DNA of 64,000 nucleotides. It comes from Branchiostoma floridae. Lineage: Eukaryota; Chordata; Leptocardii; Amphioxiformes; Branchiostomatidae. The DNA is taken from NCBI RefSeq assembly GCF_000003815.2, contig NC_049991.1, positions 5,925,372-5,989,371 on the forward strand, read 5' to 3'. Below the pieces are notes generated by a model. That model saw only the letters and a program-made list of their open reading frames with translations. It made no database searches and had not been told where the DNA came from. This document shows positions 21,096-32,484 of this stretch, piece after piece. The first letter of the stretch is position 1, and every line of letters starts with the position of its first letter. The position numbers and the translations under genes are program-made.

Positions 21096-23707
21096 ACAGA
21101 AACACATGCATATTACGGCCTTACAGTGGCCATATGTCACCCTGCGCCCGGTTTAAGATTGTAGTTTGCGACAAATTAGAGTTCAGACATGGTCATTTGA
21201 CGGTATCAGACGGTACGCGTGCATTGAACGTTAGAATACAAGTCTTTTTTGTTGAATTTACCAACATTCCGCATGGCACTATCAATCATTTTCGGCAGAT
21301 TTGACTTTGGTATGGTTAGTTGAGACAATCGAGAAAATGTTACTTGGCGGAAAACGCGGGAAAAATGGCCAGTTTGCGTTTACTTTTGATACGTAAAAGT
21401 TTGACAGTGGCGAGAATGATTATTTCATCTCATCAATATTTCTCTTCAGAATTATTTGAACTTTAAAGCTATTAGTAAACAATTGGCTTACCTGTGAAAT
21501 ATTTATATGCATAAAGATTAGTGGGTACAGCACTAACCATCGTCTTTCACATGATATGTTATGATTGCCCAAGACCCAGTCGCGACCCTTACAACATTTA
21601 ACCCTCAAACACCCGAGTGGGGTCCATTTGGACCCCAGGCGTACATTTTGAAGTGCCATTTGAAAATGTTTGATCTGAAGAAAAAATCCTTCCGTGACTT
21701 TGTCAGTCAATATGTCTTATACCTTCTCCTAAGTTTTCGCAAAAATTGGTACAATAATGTGGAAATTATAAAGAAAGTTTTTGTTCAGTCCCTCTGGGGT
21801 CCAAACGGACCCCAGCAAAAATGTGTGTGCAGTTTTTAAAACAAACTTTGGAGGCTAACTCCTTAACCACTTATAGTATGACTACCAAACTTTCAGACAA
21901 TAATAAAAATGGCATATTTAGCAAGACCCGTTTTGACCTGGGATCAATTCACAATATTAGTTCCCTTTGCGCAGGGGTGACTTGGAACAGTCCAATGTTG
22001 CATGGGAATGGGTATGGCTGAAGTATGCTTCATTTGCACCCATGCAAATGTCGGCCTTTCTAGTTGAATTTGTAATTATTGTACATCTATCCTGATACCT
22101 TTGCTCTGCGATTTTTTTAGAGCATTATTCCGTCCCTCTCCGAAATGTCGCAATAGTACAGCCCAGCTAACGCCCGAGGCAACACGGGCCCCTGGCTCTT
22201 TCTTTATTCTCTTTCTGCTTGAGCAGACACGTGCGCGGTACCGAGCTGCGTTTCAGACCGCACCACTAGGACCCCTATCTTTTTGTTTTAAGTATACAGT
22301 ACATGTTTGTATCTACGAAGGACCTTTATCCATCGAATGAAACGTTTTGTGCAACGACAATAGGGTGTTGCGTTTGATCCAATAGACGACTGTGTGTTTT
22401 TTATAAACGTCACTTGCTCAAGGCTTTGAAAATGGGCATGGCCGGGCACTTGAGGTCATGGACTAATTTTTAGCAAGTGAGTTAAGCTTGCCAGTAACAC
22501 ATGACACCAACATTTCGATACAAGTTGCCAAATCATTTGTGTAAGTTGTGAATTTTAGAAATAACCTTTTGCTCTGCGCATGTTCGTAACTTTTATTTCG
22601 TTACACACACCATTAAAGAGCTCACTGAAATCATTTGGGCTCTTATATTAGTGAGCTTGCTACGAAGTTGCAAAAGAATCCGTCACTGCGGGTCCTGTAG
22701 CTGGTTACTGTTTTAGATTCTTCCTGACTTAACATCAATGAAGGGACATTTGTCCCTTTACGAGTCAGGCTACCTTTACAGGAGCGTATACAGCTGATGT
22801 TTTGTAGACGTTGAAGAGTCGAATACATTAAAAATATGTTGGAAGGTCACTTACTTGTGACATGGTACGTCCTACACGCTGAGATTTTCATCGCTATGGG
22901 GCTGGTTGATAAATTCATAAGAAAGGGAGGGGGAATCGCCTACTCATCTATCGAAAAATCGAGGAAAGGAGAATCCGCACGTATATATCCCCCACAGAAA
23001 ACCGCTTATCTTGTGTATAGAGTTGACTTTCTACACCTATTCAACATACTACATATGACTTGTCAACAGTTAATTCTTACCAAGACGATTCGAGTGTGAC
23101 TGAATAGACAACAAAATACGCATAAAAAGCGTAAAAAAAAGCCTTTTTCAATACAATTCCTTGAGTGATCTGTCAAATTTGAGGTGAGAAAAAGCACGAC
23201 GAGGGCGCCGTCCTTGTGGGAAGGGGGTATTACAAACAAATATTGCGTCGTTCAAATTTTTCCTCTGACTGAGCAGACATAATGACATGTTTTATAAGAC
23301 CTGGGGAGAGTCCTACCTTGGTTTCCATGGCAAATCAGGGTCGAGAGTGAATCGAAATATGTTTTACATTATTATACATTACAAGCTACAGTCACTACAC
23401 TAATTGGATTTTTGTGCAATGTATTTAAGAGTCTCAGCAATCATTTACTACTAGGCGTAGCGTTCATGTAAGCAAATGCAGCCAGGGGTGTGGGACATTT
23501 TCGGGCCCTATGCCCGAACGCGCTATCCTCGTAATAGCTATAGTATCAGAAAATTGATGGCAAATAGCACGTAAAAACTTGGCACAGTCTTCCTGTAAGC
23601 CAGTCATGAAATCGCCGGGAGACGCAGGCGGGCGCACGACGTATCAGGCGACCCACGCATGCATGTCTCCTCTTCGGGCCGTGGTAGCTTGCGGTACGCT
23701 GTGGTTA
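21096..23707. other. Gene-poor stretch with repeat fragments
   Basis: 21355-21520 matches 47395-47560 (TTTCTCTTCAGAATTATTTG). 21598-21812 has GGGGTCCATTTGGACCCC at one end and GGGGTCCAAACGGACCCC at the other, next to TTAACCCTC, as in piggyBac-like MITEs. 21925-22070 is a copy of a 180-bp dispersed repeat. The open frames look random. Confidence 0.5.
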
Positions 23708-24470
23708 TACCCCCTCACATTAGGCGAAAATCGATCGAAAAACTAGTCTACGGGCTCTAAATGACATCTTCGTGAGTAAGACGTCCGGATTTCTCACGAT
23801 CATCTTGCGATTTTTAGTGATCTCCGGCGATTTTCAGGGGTCGTACGATGGTCGCAGTGCAGCGAAACATGTTCTTAACATAAGCGAAAAGTCGTAGGAG
23901 ATCTCTGAGGTCGCAGAGCTCGTTACCGAGTCGCAGATCGTGCGTCTTCCGTCAATCCAACGATTGAAGACCGATAGGAAAGCACAGACATAGTTATTAA
24001 TCATCGAGCGCAAATCGGATGGCGAACGCCCGTCAGTCGGGCAACGTTCGGGCGACGTTCGTCCGACTTCCGTTTGTTTGCAAATATTGAATTTCTGTGA
24101 ATGTGAGGCTAATTCTAATATTGTGGCCCCTGTAGTAGTATGCAGGCTGGCTTTGTAACACACTTTCCTTTCTTGTGTCATTTCTATTATGCCCGCGCAT
24201 TCCATTCATTAGTTAAAAGATTCCGGCAACATTTATTGATCTCTTACCCTTTTTGAGGAACTTTTTTTGTTACCTTGTCCGCATGCAAGAGGTCATGGGA
24301 GGTTCATTATCATAGATTTATTCACCGTCGATCGCACGAGCCTCGCTTGTATTTAAGGGAGACAGTTTTTTTGACGAAAAATACGCAAGACCATCTTAAG
24401 ATCTTAAAAGCAGCCGACCTTCCTGCGATCGCGAAGTACGTCCGAAGATCGTATATAATGTGAGGGGGTA
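23708..24470. mobile_element. Non-autonomous DNA transposon, 763 bp, TA target site
   Basis: Terminal inverted repeat TACCCCCTCACATTA at the left is mirrored by TAATGTGAGGGGGTA at the right, and both ends are flanked by TA. No transposase is encoded. Frame 23834-24205 on the minus strand is part of the repeat, as shown by the diverged copy at 12905-13400. Confidence 0.8.
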
Positions 24471-24484
24471 TAATGTACCACTGC

Positions 24485-24755
24485 TACCCCACCCCGTACA
24501 GGAGTGTTGCGTTTGCCGTAGCCCACATTAGTCCTGTTTTACCGCGGAACCACACCTTACCACAGCGGACCACTAGCTACCACGCCCCGTACAGGAGTGT
24601 TGCGTTTGCCGTAGCCCGTTTTAATCCTGTTTTGTCGCAGAACCACACCTTTACCACAGCGGACCACTAGCTACCACGCCCCGTACAGGAGTGTTGCGTT
24701 TGCCGTAGCCCACCTCAGTCCTGTTTTACCGCAGAACCACACCTTATGCTACACA
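24485..24755. repeat. 93-94 bp tandem repeat, about 2.8 copies
   Basis: Unit begins CCCCGTACAGGAGTGTTGCG at 24492, 24585 and 24679. It lies directly beside the right end of the 763-bp transposon. Confidence 0.9.
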
Positions 24756-25620
24756 AGTAGTTTAGGCACAACAGCAGTGGCGTGAACTGCCTTGACCCGT
24801 GATCATTTGTCCTCGGTTCACCTCATCTCGCTCTGATGATCTATTTAATGATCAACATGATGGGCCCCAGGCAAGCAAGACAAGAATACCGCCACCAATC
24901 CATGGTCACACATCTATATCAACTAAATTCATTTCTCAAACAATAGTTTACCTTAGTAATTCCTGGGCTACCACTACACCACAGTGTATTTCTGCGTTTC
25001 ATTGAGTCATGCAAATTGATAATTTAAAATCGATTAAACTGGTGGGATCATCTTCAAAACGTTTTTCTTTTCACTTGGAGCACAATCTGCCTTTTTTCAT
25101 GACCTTACCAACTGACCAATTTTGAATATCTCCAGACTCCACTGACTTAAAACAAGCTTTATATGACTACTAGTATGTAGAATGGCATCTTTTCACGTTT
25201 TAATATTTTTCTGATATTGTCTAGTAATGACGAATAGCACCTTATAGGCTAGAACGGCACAAATATTTATTTATCTGCAGATCATTGTCTGTACCCACGC
25301 TTACCGGCCACCAAACGTACAAACAATGCGCATTTTGTACCTGCGAGACAATGTGATTAAATAGTTGACATTTCAGTTTTACGCTTGTCACATTCTACCG
25401 GCTAAAACTTGCATGTCGTAATTTCCATAGCCAGCAATTGGACATTTACATGTACCGCGTTTACATACAGCATTCACTTGGATACACAAGGTAGTTAGTA
25501 CTTTACAATTTAATGTAACATCCGGAAACTGTACTCCATTTCTCGATCGCGCCGCTAATCTGTACTCGAATAAGCAGGCCTTTAAATGGTGTAAGATAAC
25601 TAACTATGTTGTAACTAACT
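24756..25620. other. No gene seen
   Basis: AT-rich intergenic DNA without repeats that I could match elsewhere in the window. Confidence 0.4.
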
Positions 25621-26069
25621 ATATAGTAGAGTAGATTCATCCCTCAAGCTACCGCGACATCTTGCACACTGCAGTCATCCTTGTCTTCCCTCAGCTGTTT
25701 ATCTTGCTCTGGCGTGTAGCTCTGGCTTCTCAGCATCTAGTGGGCTTTGGACAACTTGTGGATGACGTCCCCTTTCTTCCCTTTCTCGCTGGTGTGCCGG
25801 TGGGCAGTGATGGTAGTTTCGTGGCGCACTCGGTGGTATCTCAGTGTCTTCCTTGTGCTCGACTTGGCGGCGATGGTTTAGTCCAGCATGCGTCTTTGTA
25901 GAGGGCTCGTCTTGCTTCTCGGTGCTTTCTTGTGATGTACGGGATCATTCTGGGTCCGGAGTTCCAGATGATACTACAGCGAGGGTCCATCCGTTGAGAA
26001 GTATGCAGTATATAGTAGAGTAGATTCATCCCTCAAGCTACCGCGACATCTTGCACACTGCAGTCATCC
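25621..26069. mobile_element. Element bounded by identical 60-bp direct repeats
   Basis: Sixty bases starting ATATAGTAGAGTAGATTC at 25621-25680 recur without change at 26010-26069. The 329-base interior has no clear gene. An AATAAAG lies shortly after the second repeat. It may be a very short terminal-repeat retroelement or a local duplication. Confidence 0.5.
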
Positions 26070-27167
26070 GTGTTGTGTGTCGGTTCGAATAAAGCTCCTA
26101 AACGGGGAACATGCGGCTCCAGCGTCTTTTCTGAAGATGTGGCGTAAGTGTGAACGGTTGGCTGAGGTCTCCTTCTCCACATATATCTATGTTGTAACTA
26201 ACTATAGTTATAACTAACTATAACTAACTATTGATGTTCATGGTGTTTTTGTTCTTAAAAGTTATCAAGATTTGACAAAGAGCTGAACCTTAGGCCACCT
26301 GCTTCCATGAATAATATTTTGGCAAAGGTCATAACTAAATTATGATGTCAGAACAACTATTTTTTGGTCCTCAAACTGTCAACTTATTGTCACCATATTA
26401 AGAATATACACATTTGATAGGCCCAAGTGTATTGGGATTCAGTAACTCCTTCGCGCAGATAGTTTCACGTTTCTTAAAATATCCTTATTGCACGTCAGCT
26501 GCTTCTTTCTAATGGTGGTCTTATAGATCACAGGCTTACATTGAGCCATCTCCCGGCCAAAGGTTTCAGACTTGGAGTCCTTGGTACTGTAACCCTCTTT
26601 CTCCGTCTTAGAAACTAAAACCATCCCGGTGGTTTTGTCAGACTGATTCCAATTGACGAAGCCCTCATGGAGAGACAAGTGGTGCAGACAAAATTTCCAC
26701 GGGAGTATGTTGTAACTGATGCGATGCCGGAGGGTGGGCCTATGTGGGCCCTGGTGACAGGATGGACTCCAATTTTATTTAAATGTGACTTCATTCTAAG
26801 TTCAGAAGAACACAGTTTACTTACACTTGAATGTTAATTGTGACCATAGGTAGACAGCACCCTTCCGAGTCGGATGAATCGTGGTCGAAAAAAAATAAGC
26901 AGGGCTGAAGTTCTTTGATAACTGTATATCCACAGACATCCCTTTCCCAGGAGATAGATTATTTCCATCACCAAGAAATGATACACAACGTTTCAGCTCA
27001 CTTTTAGGCGTTTTACTGTAGGAGGCATATTCCAATCCAAGCTATACCATCATACACCTGTTTTTGAAGCCCCAAATTGAAATAACTGCTGATTAAGGTT
27101 CAATGTTATTTGTTCGAAAATTATAATAGTGTGTCTGGTTATGTCTAAAATACTGCCTCTGGTGTTG
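26070..27167. other. No gene seen
   Basis: Contains an AACTAACTATA-rich stretch (26190-26232). Small minus-strand frames at 26439-26678 and 26817-27035 have no recognisable features. Confidence 0.4.
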
Positions 27168-27560
27168 GGCCGAGTTGAGCAGGGTGCTAGGCCGAGTTCA
27201 GCAGGGTGTTAGGCCGAATTGAGTAGGGTTTTGGCCGATGTGAGTAGGGTGTTAGGCCGAGGTAAGTAGAGTGGTGGGCCGAGTTGACCAGGGGGTTGGG
27301 TCGAGTTGACCATGGCGATGGGCATAGTTGACCAGCCAGGGTGCTTGGCCGAGGTGAGCAGGGTGTTTGGCCAAGTTCACCAGGGCGATCGGCCGAGTTG
27401 ATCAGGGCGATGGGCAGAGTTGTCCAGGGCGTTGGGCCCAGTTGACCAGAACGATGGGCCGAGTTTACCAGGGCATTAGGCCGAGTTGACCATGTCGTTA
27501 GGCCGAGTTTAACAGGGGTATGGGCCGAGTTGACAGGGCCGAGTTGGTAATGGGCCGAGT
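27168..27560. repeat. 22-bp minisatellite, about 18 copies
   Basis: Imperfect copies of GCCGAGTTGACCAGGGCGAT plus two bases. Most copies are exactly 22 bases. It overlaps the 3' coding end of the transporter gene. Confidence 0.9.
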
Positions 27561-28500
27561 TGTTTTCACGACGTTGCTGCTGAAGATTCATTCTCCAGGC
27601 CCAAAGCCCGACCACAATCGCCCCTACCGTCACTATAGCTCCACCACACATCTCTAGAACGTTAGGCGCCAGCTGAAGAAGGAAGAAGCCCAAGACAAAG
27701 GCTATAGGAATGGCTAGTACCTTCAAAATCTGAACTGTTAAGATGGTTTCGTTATGAATGGCGGCAGCGTTACTGAGATATTGCATAGCATAGGCAAGCG
27801 TTTGGGCAACTAGTAACCCCCATGTATCTAGAGAAAAACTCCACTCCGGCTTCTCTACAAGGTAAGCAAGAGGCAAGAGGAGGATACCGCTAATGCTGTA
27901 GTAGAACATGTGTGTCACAAGGGGAACGCCTTTTTTGGAGAGCCATCGCAGTAAAACCCAACACAGCGCAAAGAGAACACTAGCGGAGATTGGATAAAGT
28001 AAAGTCAGTACTTGTTGTTGCACAGTCTGACTGTTAGCCTCCTTGGTATTCATGGAAACCCCGATCATGATCACCCCAGATGTGCAAACCAACATACCCA
28101 CCACTTGTACGGCATTCGGGCGTTCTTTGGTGATAAGTTTTGATAGTCCAATGGTGAGGACGGGGCCAAGGCCGTACACAACAGACCACGTGTTTCCTGG
28201 TAAAACATTAAGGTAAGACAGACACAAGCACACGGTTGCTACAATGCGGAGTATTCCACCTACAACCAAAACGGCAGTTTCCTTCCAACTTTCCCTTCTG
28301 AGTTTGGGTCGAACGGCAATGGTAAGACACAAGACGAAGATCATCTGCGCGACTTGGTTCCAGAAGATAGACTGAAAGTTCTGTACTCCACCCAGTTTGG
28401 TAAGACGCATGAGGATAGAAGTCAGCGCGTCTCCAGATGCAACCAACAGTGCGAGTAGAACGCCTAGGCCCGACTTAAGGATGTTCCTTAGATGCTGCAT
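27187..28500 (-). CDS. SLC35G-like 10-TM transporter with minisatellite-encoded tail
   Basis: Single-exon membrane transporter of the EamA/drug-metabolite transporter superfamily, probably in the SLC35G group; substrate unknown. It has 437 residues from the ATG at 28500; the open frame extends ten codons further to a GTG only. Two repeats of five membrane segments are visible, the first including SGLGVLLALLVASGDALTSI and the second LLYPISASVLFALCWVLLRW, with the EamA-typical GNTWSVVYGLGPVLTIGL and KVLAIPIAFVLGFFLLQLAP. It is very similar to the gene at 51674-52651 until about residue 315; then, instead of that gene's short charged tail, some 120 residues are read from the 22-bp repeats (VNSAH...LGLTTWSTRPNAL). 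An out-of-frame ATG lies just upstream. Acceptor-like TTTACAG near 28630 suggests a 5' UTR intron. Confidence 0.85.
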   Translation of the reverse strand: MQHLRNILKSGLGVLLALLVASGDALTSILMRLTKLGGVQNFQSIFWNQVAQMIFVLCLTIAVRPKLRRESWKETAVLVVGGILRIVATVCLCLSYLNVLPGNTWSVVYGLGPVLTIGLSKLITKERPNAVQVVGMLVCTSGVIMIGVSMNTKEANSQTVQQQVLTLLYPISASVLFALCWVLLRWLSKKGVPLVTHMFYYSISGILLLPLAYLVEKPEWSFSLDTWGLLVAQTLAYAMQYLSNAAAIHNETILTVQILKVLAIPIAFVLGFFLLQLAPNVLEMCGGAIVTVGAIVVGLWAWRMNLQQQRRENNSAHYQLGPVNSAHTPVKLGLTTWSTRPNALVNSAHRSGQLGPTPWTTLPIALINSADRPGELGQTPCSPRPSTLAGQLCPSPWSTRPNPLVNSAHHSTYLGLTPYSHRPKPYSIRPNTLLNSA

Positions 28501-29354
28501 ATCTGCTAGTCTGTATAACACAATCTCCACTTCATGTGGCTGTTACTGGCATCTTCCCCCGTTTCGGAGATGTTGGGCGGGCTGCTGACTTCCAATTAAT
28601 CTCAGTAGGTATGTCAGGACTCATCTGTAAACAGATTCATAAATTCATCGTCAAATATATGCAAGGAAAACAAACTGCAGATGCTCTTTAATGCAGCCGT
28701 TTTTAAGCCATACAAAACGTATTATTGTGTTAAAAACTATTGGGAGGGCGCAATCAACGCAATGATCAATTTGTCTCTAATAATAACAGAGGTATTTTAA
28801 ACATTATGTCGTGCTGTCAAATACTGTAGTAATTCCTTATGGTGACCAGATCCTACCGGTATAAATCTGGAGAACGATAACGATTGACTTCAGTTGATAC
28901 TAGTTACAGACATACAGTTTACATCGGTGCATACCTCCCTAAGACTTTGACATGGCTTCCCATTTAGCTTATCTCTACTCTTTGTGCTAAATAACTATAA
29001 TCTATTTATATCTTCACCAAAGTCACGTTTTCTGTAGCTGAAAGTGACTGCACAAGCTTCAAACACAACATCTAAAATATTAAGAGCAAATGTCTGTAAG
29101 GATCAAACAATGGTGGCAAAGGTCAATAAATCGATTTGGCTTATATTTTGCACAGTGATAGTACTTGGTCCACAACCCCTCAAAATAGCCTTTTTTAGAT
29201 CAAAACTCCTTGTTGCCATGGTAACGGGCCAACAGAGTTTTCTGGCCATTTTCCCCAATTTCCGCATCTCAAAAACACGGAAATCGGCATACTTTACGGC
29301 ATTGTCACTCAAACCATTTTTATTGTGTCGTCAAAACAAAACAAGATCTGAATA
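28501..29354. other. 5' flank of transporter gene; no other gene seen
   Basis: 28985-29060 resembles 30890-30965 (AGTGACTGCACAA). The forward and reverse frames at 29044-29355 lack family features. Confidence 0.4.
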
Positions 29355-29545
29355 GACCAACATTTTGGCTTTTTAGAAATTGTTGTGAAATTTCTAACGA
29401 GTTAAAATTGAGTTCTAACAAAGTTAAGCCAAAAATTACGTTATTTTGAAGCTTGAAACATTGTATTGTTTTGATGCTGCCCAAGAACTCAATTTTTACT
29501 CGTTGGAAATTTCACAACAATTTCTAAAAAGCCAAAATGTTGGTC
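29355..29545. mobile_element. Foldback element with about 60-bp arms
   Basis: Left arm GACCAACATTTTGGCTTTTT and right arm AAAAAGCCAAAATGTTGGTC are exact complements, and the match continues through AGAAATTGTTGTGAAATTTC. The spacer is about 70 bases. Confidence 0.85.
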
Positions 29546-29559
29546 TTTTCAGATTCAGA

Positions 29560-29840
29560 TTCAGACCAAATACATTGGCAATGCCATAAGGTATTGTGTG
29601 TCGTTTGTTGGTTTAAGAACCGTGTACAAAATAGTAATTGTAGAAAGAATACCAACTGTGAAGACTTTAAATAGAATAAAAGCTATTCAAATGAGAAGAA
29701 CCCATGCCCTCAGTTCAGGTCAAGGCCCCGAGATCCATAAAATGTTGACAGGTTCAGAGTGTACAACGTGCCCCTTACAAGAATTTCAGGAAAAGAATGA
29801 CAAAATCAAATTGGTAGGTGACAACTACTCTGTGTGGTGA
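29560..29840 (+). repeat. Dispersed repeat family R2, copy 1
   Basis: Shares GTCGTTTGTTGGTTTAAGAA and CAGGTCAAGGCCCCGAGATC with copies at 29878-30150 and 31935-32400. The frames are not conserved between copies. Confidence 0.7.
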
Positions 29841-29877
29841 AAAGGCAACTCCAAAAATGGCATAGGAATTTTTCTGC

Positions 29878-30150
29878 AGACCGAATACATTGGCAACGCC
29901 ATGATTGGTGTGTGTGTCGTTTGTTGGTTTAAGAACCGTGTACAAAATAGTGATTGTAGAAAGAATACAAACTGCGAAGACTTTAAATAGAATAAAAGCT
30001 GTTCAAATTAGAAGAACCCATGCCCAAATGTCAAACGATGCCTTTTACAACACGGGACCTCAGTTCAGGTCAAGGCCCCGAGATCCATTTAATGTTGACA
30101 GGTTCAGAGTGTACAACGTGCCCGTCACAAGGAAGCAGTTTAGCATTTTA
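29878..30150 (+). repeat. Dispersed repeat family R2, copy 2
   Basis: Copy with the fuller middle section (CAAATGTCAAACGATGCC). Its empty form is the reference for the insertion in copy 3. Confidence 0.7.
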
Positions 30151-31178
30151 TGAAGGCATTTGACAACGTAAAATGTATTTTCCTTTCTTTAGTAGTGCTA
30201 GGGGTATATGAATACAAAAGGTGTCAATATCTACAACATGAGGAGTAATAAATGTAGTCTAGTGATTGAGAACACAAGTTAACAGAAATTACCTACTTGA
30301 TAATGAAGTTGCTTACCGAAGGGTGATTGTATTGTTCACACCAGCCAGACGATCGGAGTGATAGCAAAGTTTCCTGTCTAAGAGTAGCAGAGTTGTGTCA
30401 GAATGACTCACAGGGGAGGCGGACCTCAATTTTATACACACTTCTAGATAATAGGCCAATTTTAAAAAGGGGCGTGTTCGCGTAAAATGGCAGCCTGCAG
30501 TTCAGGCAGGTAGAATGTAATTGTTGCTAATCTTAGCGTAGTCTCATTGTTAAGTGTTAATACATATATAGGTTGTTCAATGGGTCATATTGTCTCTTGA
30601 AATATCAATAAGTTCGAGTAAATTGCAAAATCTGTGGTGATGACGAGACGCTGATCATACGCACCGGTCAGACGATAACATGTTGCCGAAATACTGAGAA
30701 AAATGTGCCTTAGGGACTAATGAGGTAACATGAGGTGAATGTGAGGTAAGTTGAGGTGAGGTGAGGTGAGCCCTACCTCGGCATTAGTTCTTTCTTACCT
30801 GTACTACATAATTTGGGACTGCGGTAGTTTGGATAGACTCACTGGAAATAAGCAATAACCCCATTCATTGCGCTGATCATTCCGACTATTAATATAATTT
30901 GTTTATATCCTCACCAACGTCATGTGGTTGTCAATAGCCAGAAGTGACTGCACAATCTGTGCTGATAAACAATTCCCTTGAATAATTTTGTTTTTAAAAC
31001 TTACATGATTTTGGCAGAGCAAAACCACAAGATGAATAAGCGGATGGATACATGAAGTCGCATTTGGCAGAACTTGTAGATGATTTAGAAGCAGCAAACT
31101 GTAGTAAATTGTAATGTTTAGTGACCTCGAATTAAGAGCAACGCCCATTCTTAACGGTGCGTGCAAAATTTCTAATAT
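30151..31178. other. No gene seen
   Basis: A (GAGGT)n run at 30722-30770; the rest is unremarkable. Confidence 0.4.
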
Positions 31179-31478
31179 TTGGAAGATACCATTTTCAATT
31201 TTGTTCGCTACAGTTATAATCTACCATACGAGGTGATTGGCAAATATGGACTTTTAGCACATGGTGAATACGATAAAGTCCGGTCTTTTGGGCAAAAGTT
31301 ACATCGAACATATGAAATAAAACCTGAAATCAAAATCTCATTACCTACTACTAGAAATGATACAGTCCGAAAAAAAACTCGTTGTTGTGTCTGTTCACGC
31401 AGAATAACAAACTTTGAGAAAGGATTGCCATATGTTTGCCTTATTAAGAAAGCTGTTGACGATGCTATACCCATTTAA
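31179..31478 (+). CDS. Unrecognised 99-codon open frame
   Basis: Plus-strand frame ending KKTRCCVCSRRITNFEKGLP...KKAVDDAIPI. The CCVC pair and charged C-terminus look protein-like, but the minus strand is open too, no splice context is clear, and repeats flank it. It may be a transposon remnant. Confidence 0.2.
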   Translation: MEDTIFNFVRYSYNLPYEVIGKYGLLAHGEYDKVRSFGQKLHRTYEIKPEIKISLPTTRNDTVRKKTRCCVCSRRITNFEKGLPYVCLIKKAVDDAIPI

Positions 31479-31934
31479 TATGTTCAAGTGGAGACATTAA
31501 ATGCTAAACAAATCTGAATAAATACTCGCACCCCATGTACCGGTTGAAGCTACCTGGATACAGATGTCTTTTCGTAAACCAATGCCTCACAAAATCAACA
31601 TGACAGGTGACCTCCTACTTTGTGAGGTAGAAGCCAACAAGGTCAACTCTAGTCACATGGTCTTCTTTCTGTCGACAAAAGAGAGGGCGTCCTTGGAAAG
31701 GTATATGTCCTATACCAATGACTTAAATGTAGAATATAGTAACCGTACATGTACACATGGTGCCAGTATCATTATCAGCCTTACGAATGTTATTGCTTGT
31801 GCCTATAAAAACGCAAAAATGCCGACCAATTTTTAAACTAATTTACGGCAAGATTTCAGGAAAAATGTGACACAATCAACTCGGTAGGTGACAACTACTC
31901 TGTCTGGTGAAAAGTCAACTACATAAGTGGCATA

Positions 31935-32400
31935 GGCATTTCTGCAGAACGAATATATTGACAATGCCATTAGGCATTGCGTGTCGTTTGTTGGTTTAAT
32001 AGTAATTGTAGAAAGAATACCAAATGTCAAGATTTTGAATAGAATAAAAGCTATTCAAATGAGACGGACCCTACCCTGGGGGCCAGCCGCGATCGGGCAT
32101 CTAGGACAGTTTATTCGGTGGCCAAATACAGTCAGGCCCGCCGATCTCCTATTAGCGCCCCGGGGAGTTTAAGCCCGATGAGGTCCATCTTCGGGCTTAA
32201 ACTCCCCTGAGCGCTAATTTGAGATCGGCGGGCTTGACTGCCTTGGCTCACCAAAGAAAACTCGCTAGCTACCCGGTCCTGGCTTCCAGGGTAAGAGGAA
32301 CTCATACCCAAATGTCAAACGATGCCTTTTCCAACACGGGACCTCATTTCAGGTCAAGGCCCCGAGATCCATAAAATGTTGACAGGTTCAGAGTGTATAG
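31935..32400 (+). repeat. Dispersed repeat family R2, copy 3, interrupted
   Basis: Matches copies 1 and 2 but is split by a 222-bp element at 32072-32293. It resumes with CATACCCAAATGTCAAACGA. Confidence 0.7.
32072..32293. mobile_element. MITE with large palindrome, 10-bp target duplication
   Basis: Ends TACCCTGG and CCAGGGTA are inverted. The centre is a long palindrome (CCCGCCGATCTC...GAGATCGGCGGG) with arms of about 50 bases. Flanks AGACGGACCC and AGAGGAACTC each resemble the empty-site AGAAGAACCC in the other R2 copies. A 9-10 base duplication is typical of Mutator-like elements. Confidence 0.75.
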
Positions 32401-32484
32401 CCTGACTAAAATCGCGCTCCTAGCGGCCGGCCCTACAATATTGCCGCCGCCCTAGGATAACCAGGTACGTTATGCCGGTAATAA

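Noticed and set aside
21598-21812. Complete piggyBac-like element
   Set aside because: GGGGTCC hairpins and a TTAA are present on the left, but no matching right terminus with TTAA was found.
23834-24205. Minus-strand 123-codon frame
   Set aside because: It lies wholly within a TA-flanked non-autonomous transposon, and the related copy at 12905-13400 does not preserve the frame.
24485-24755. CRISPR-like array
   Set aside because: Long 93-bp units repeated end to end without unique spacers, in an animal genome: a minisatellite.
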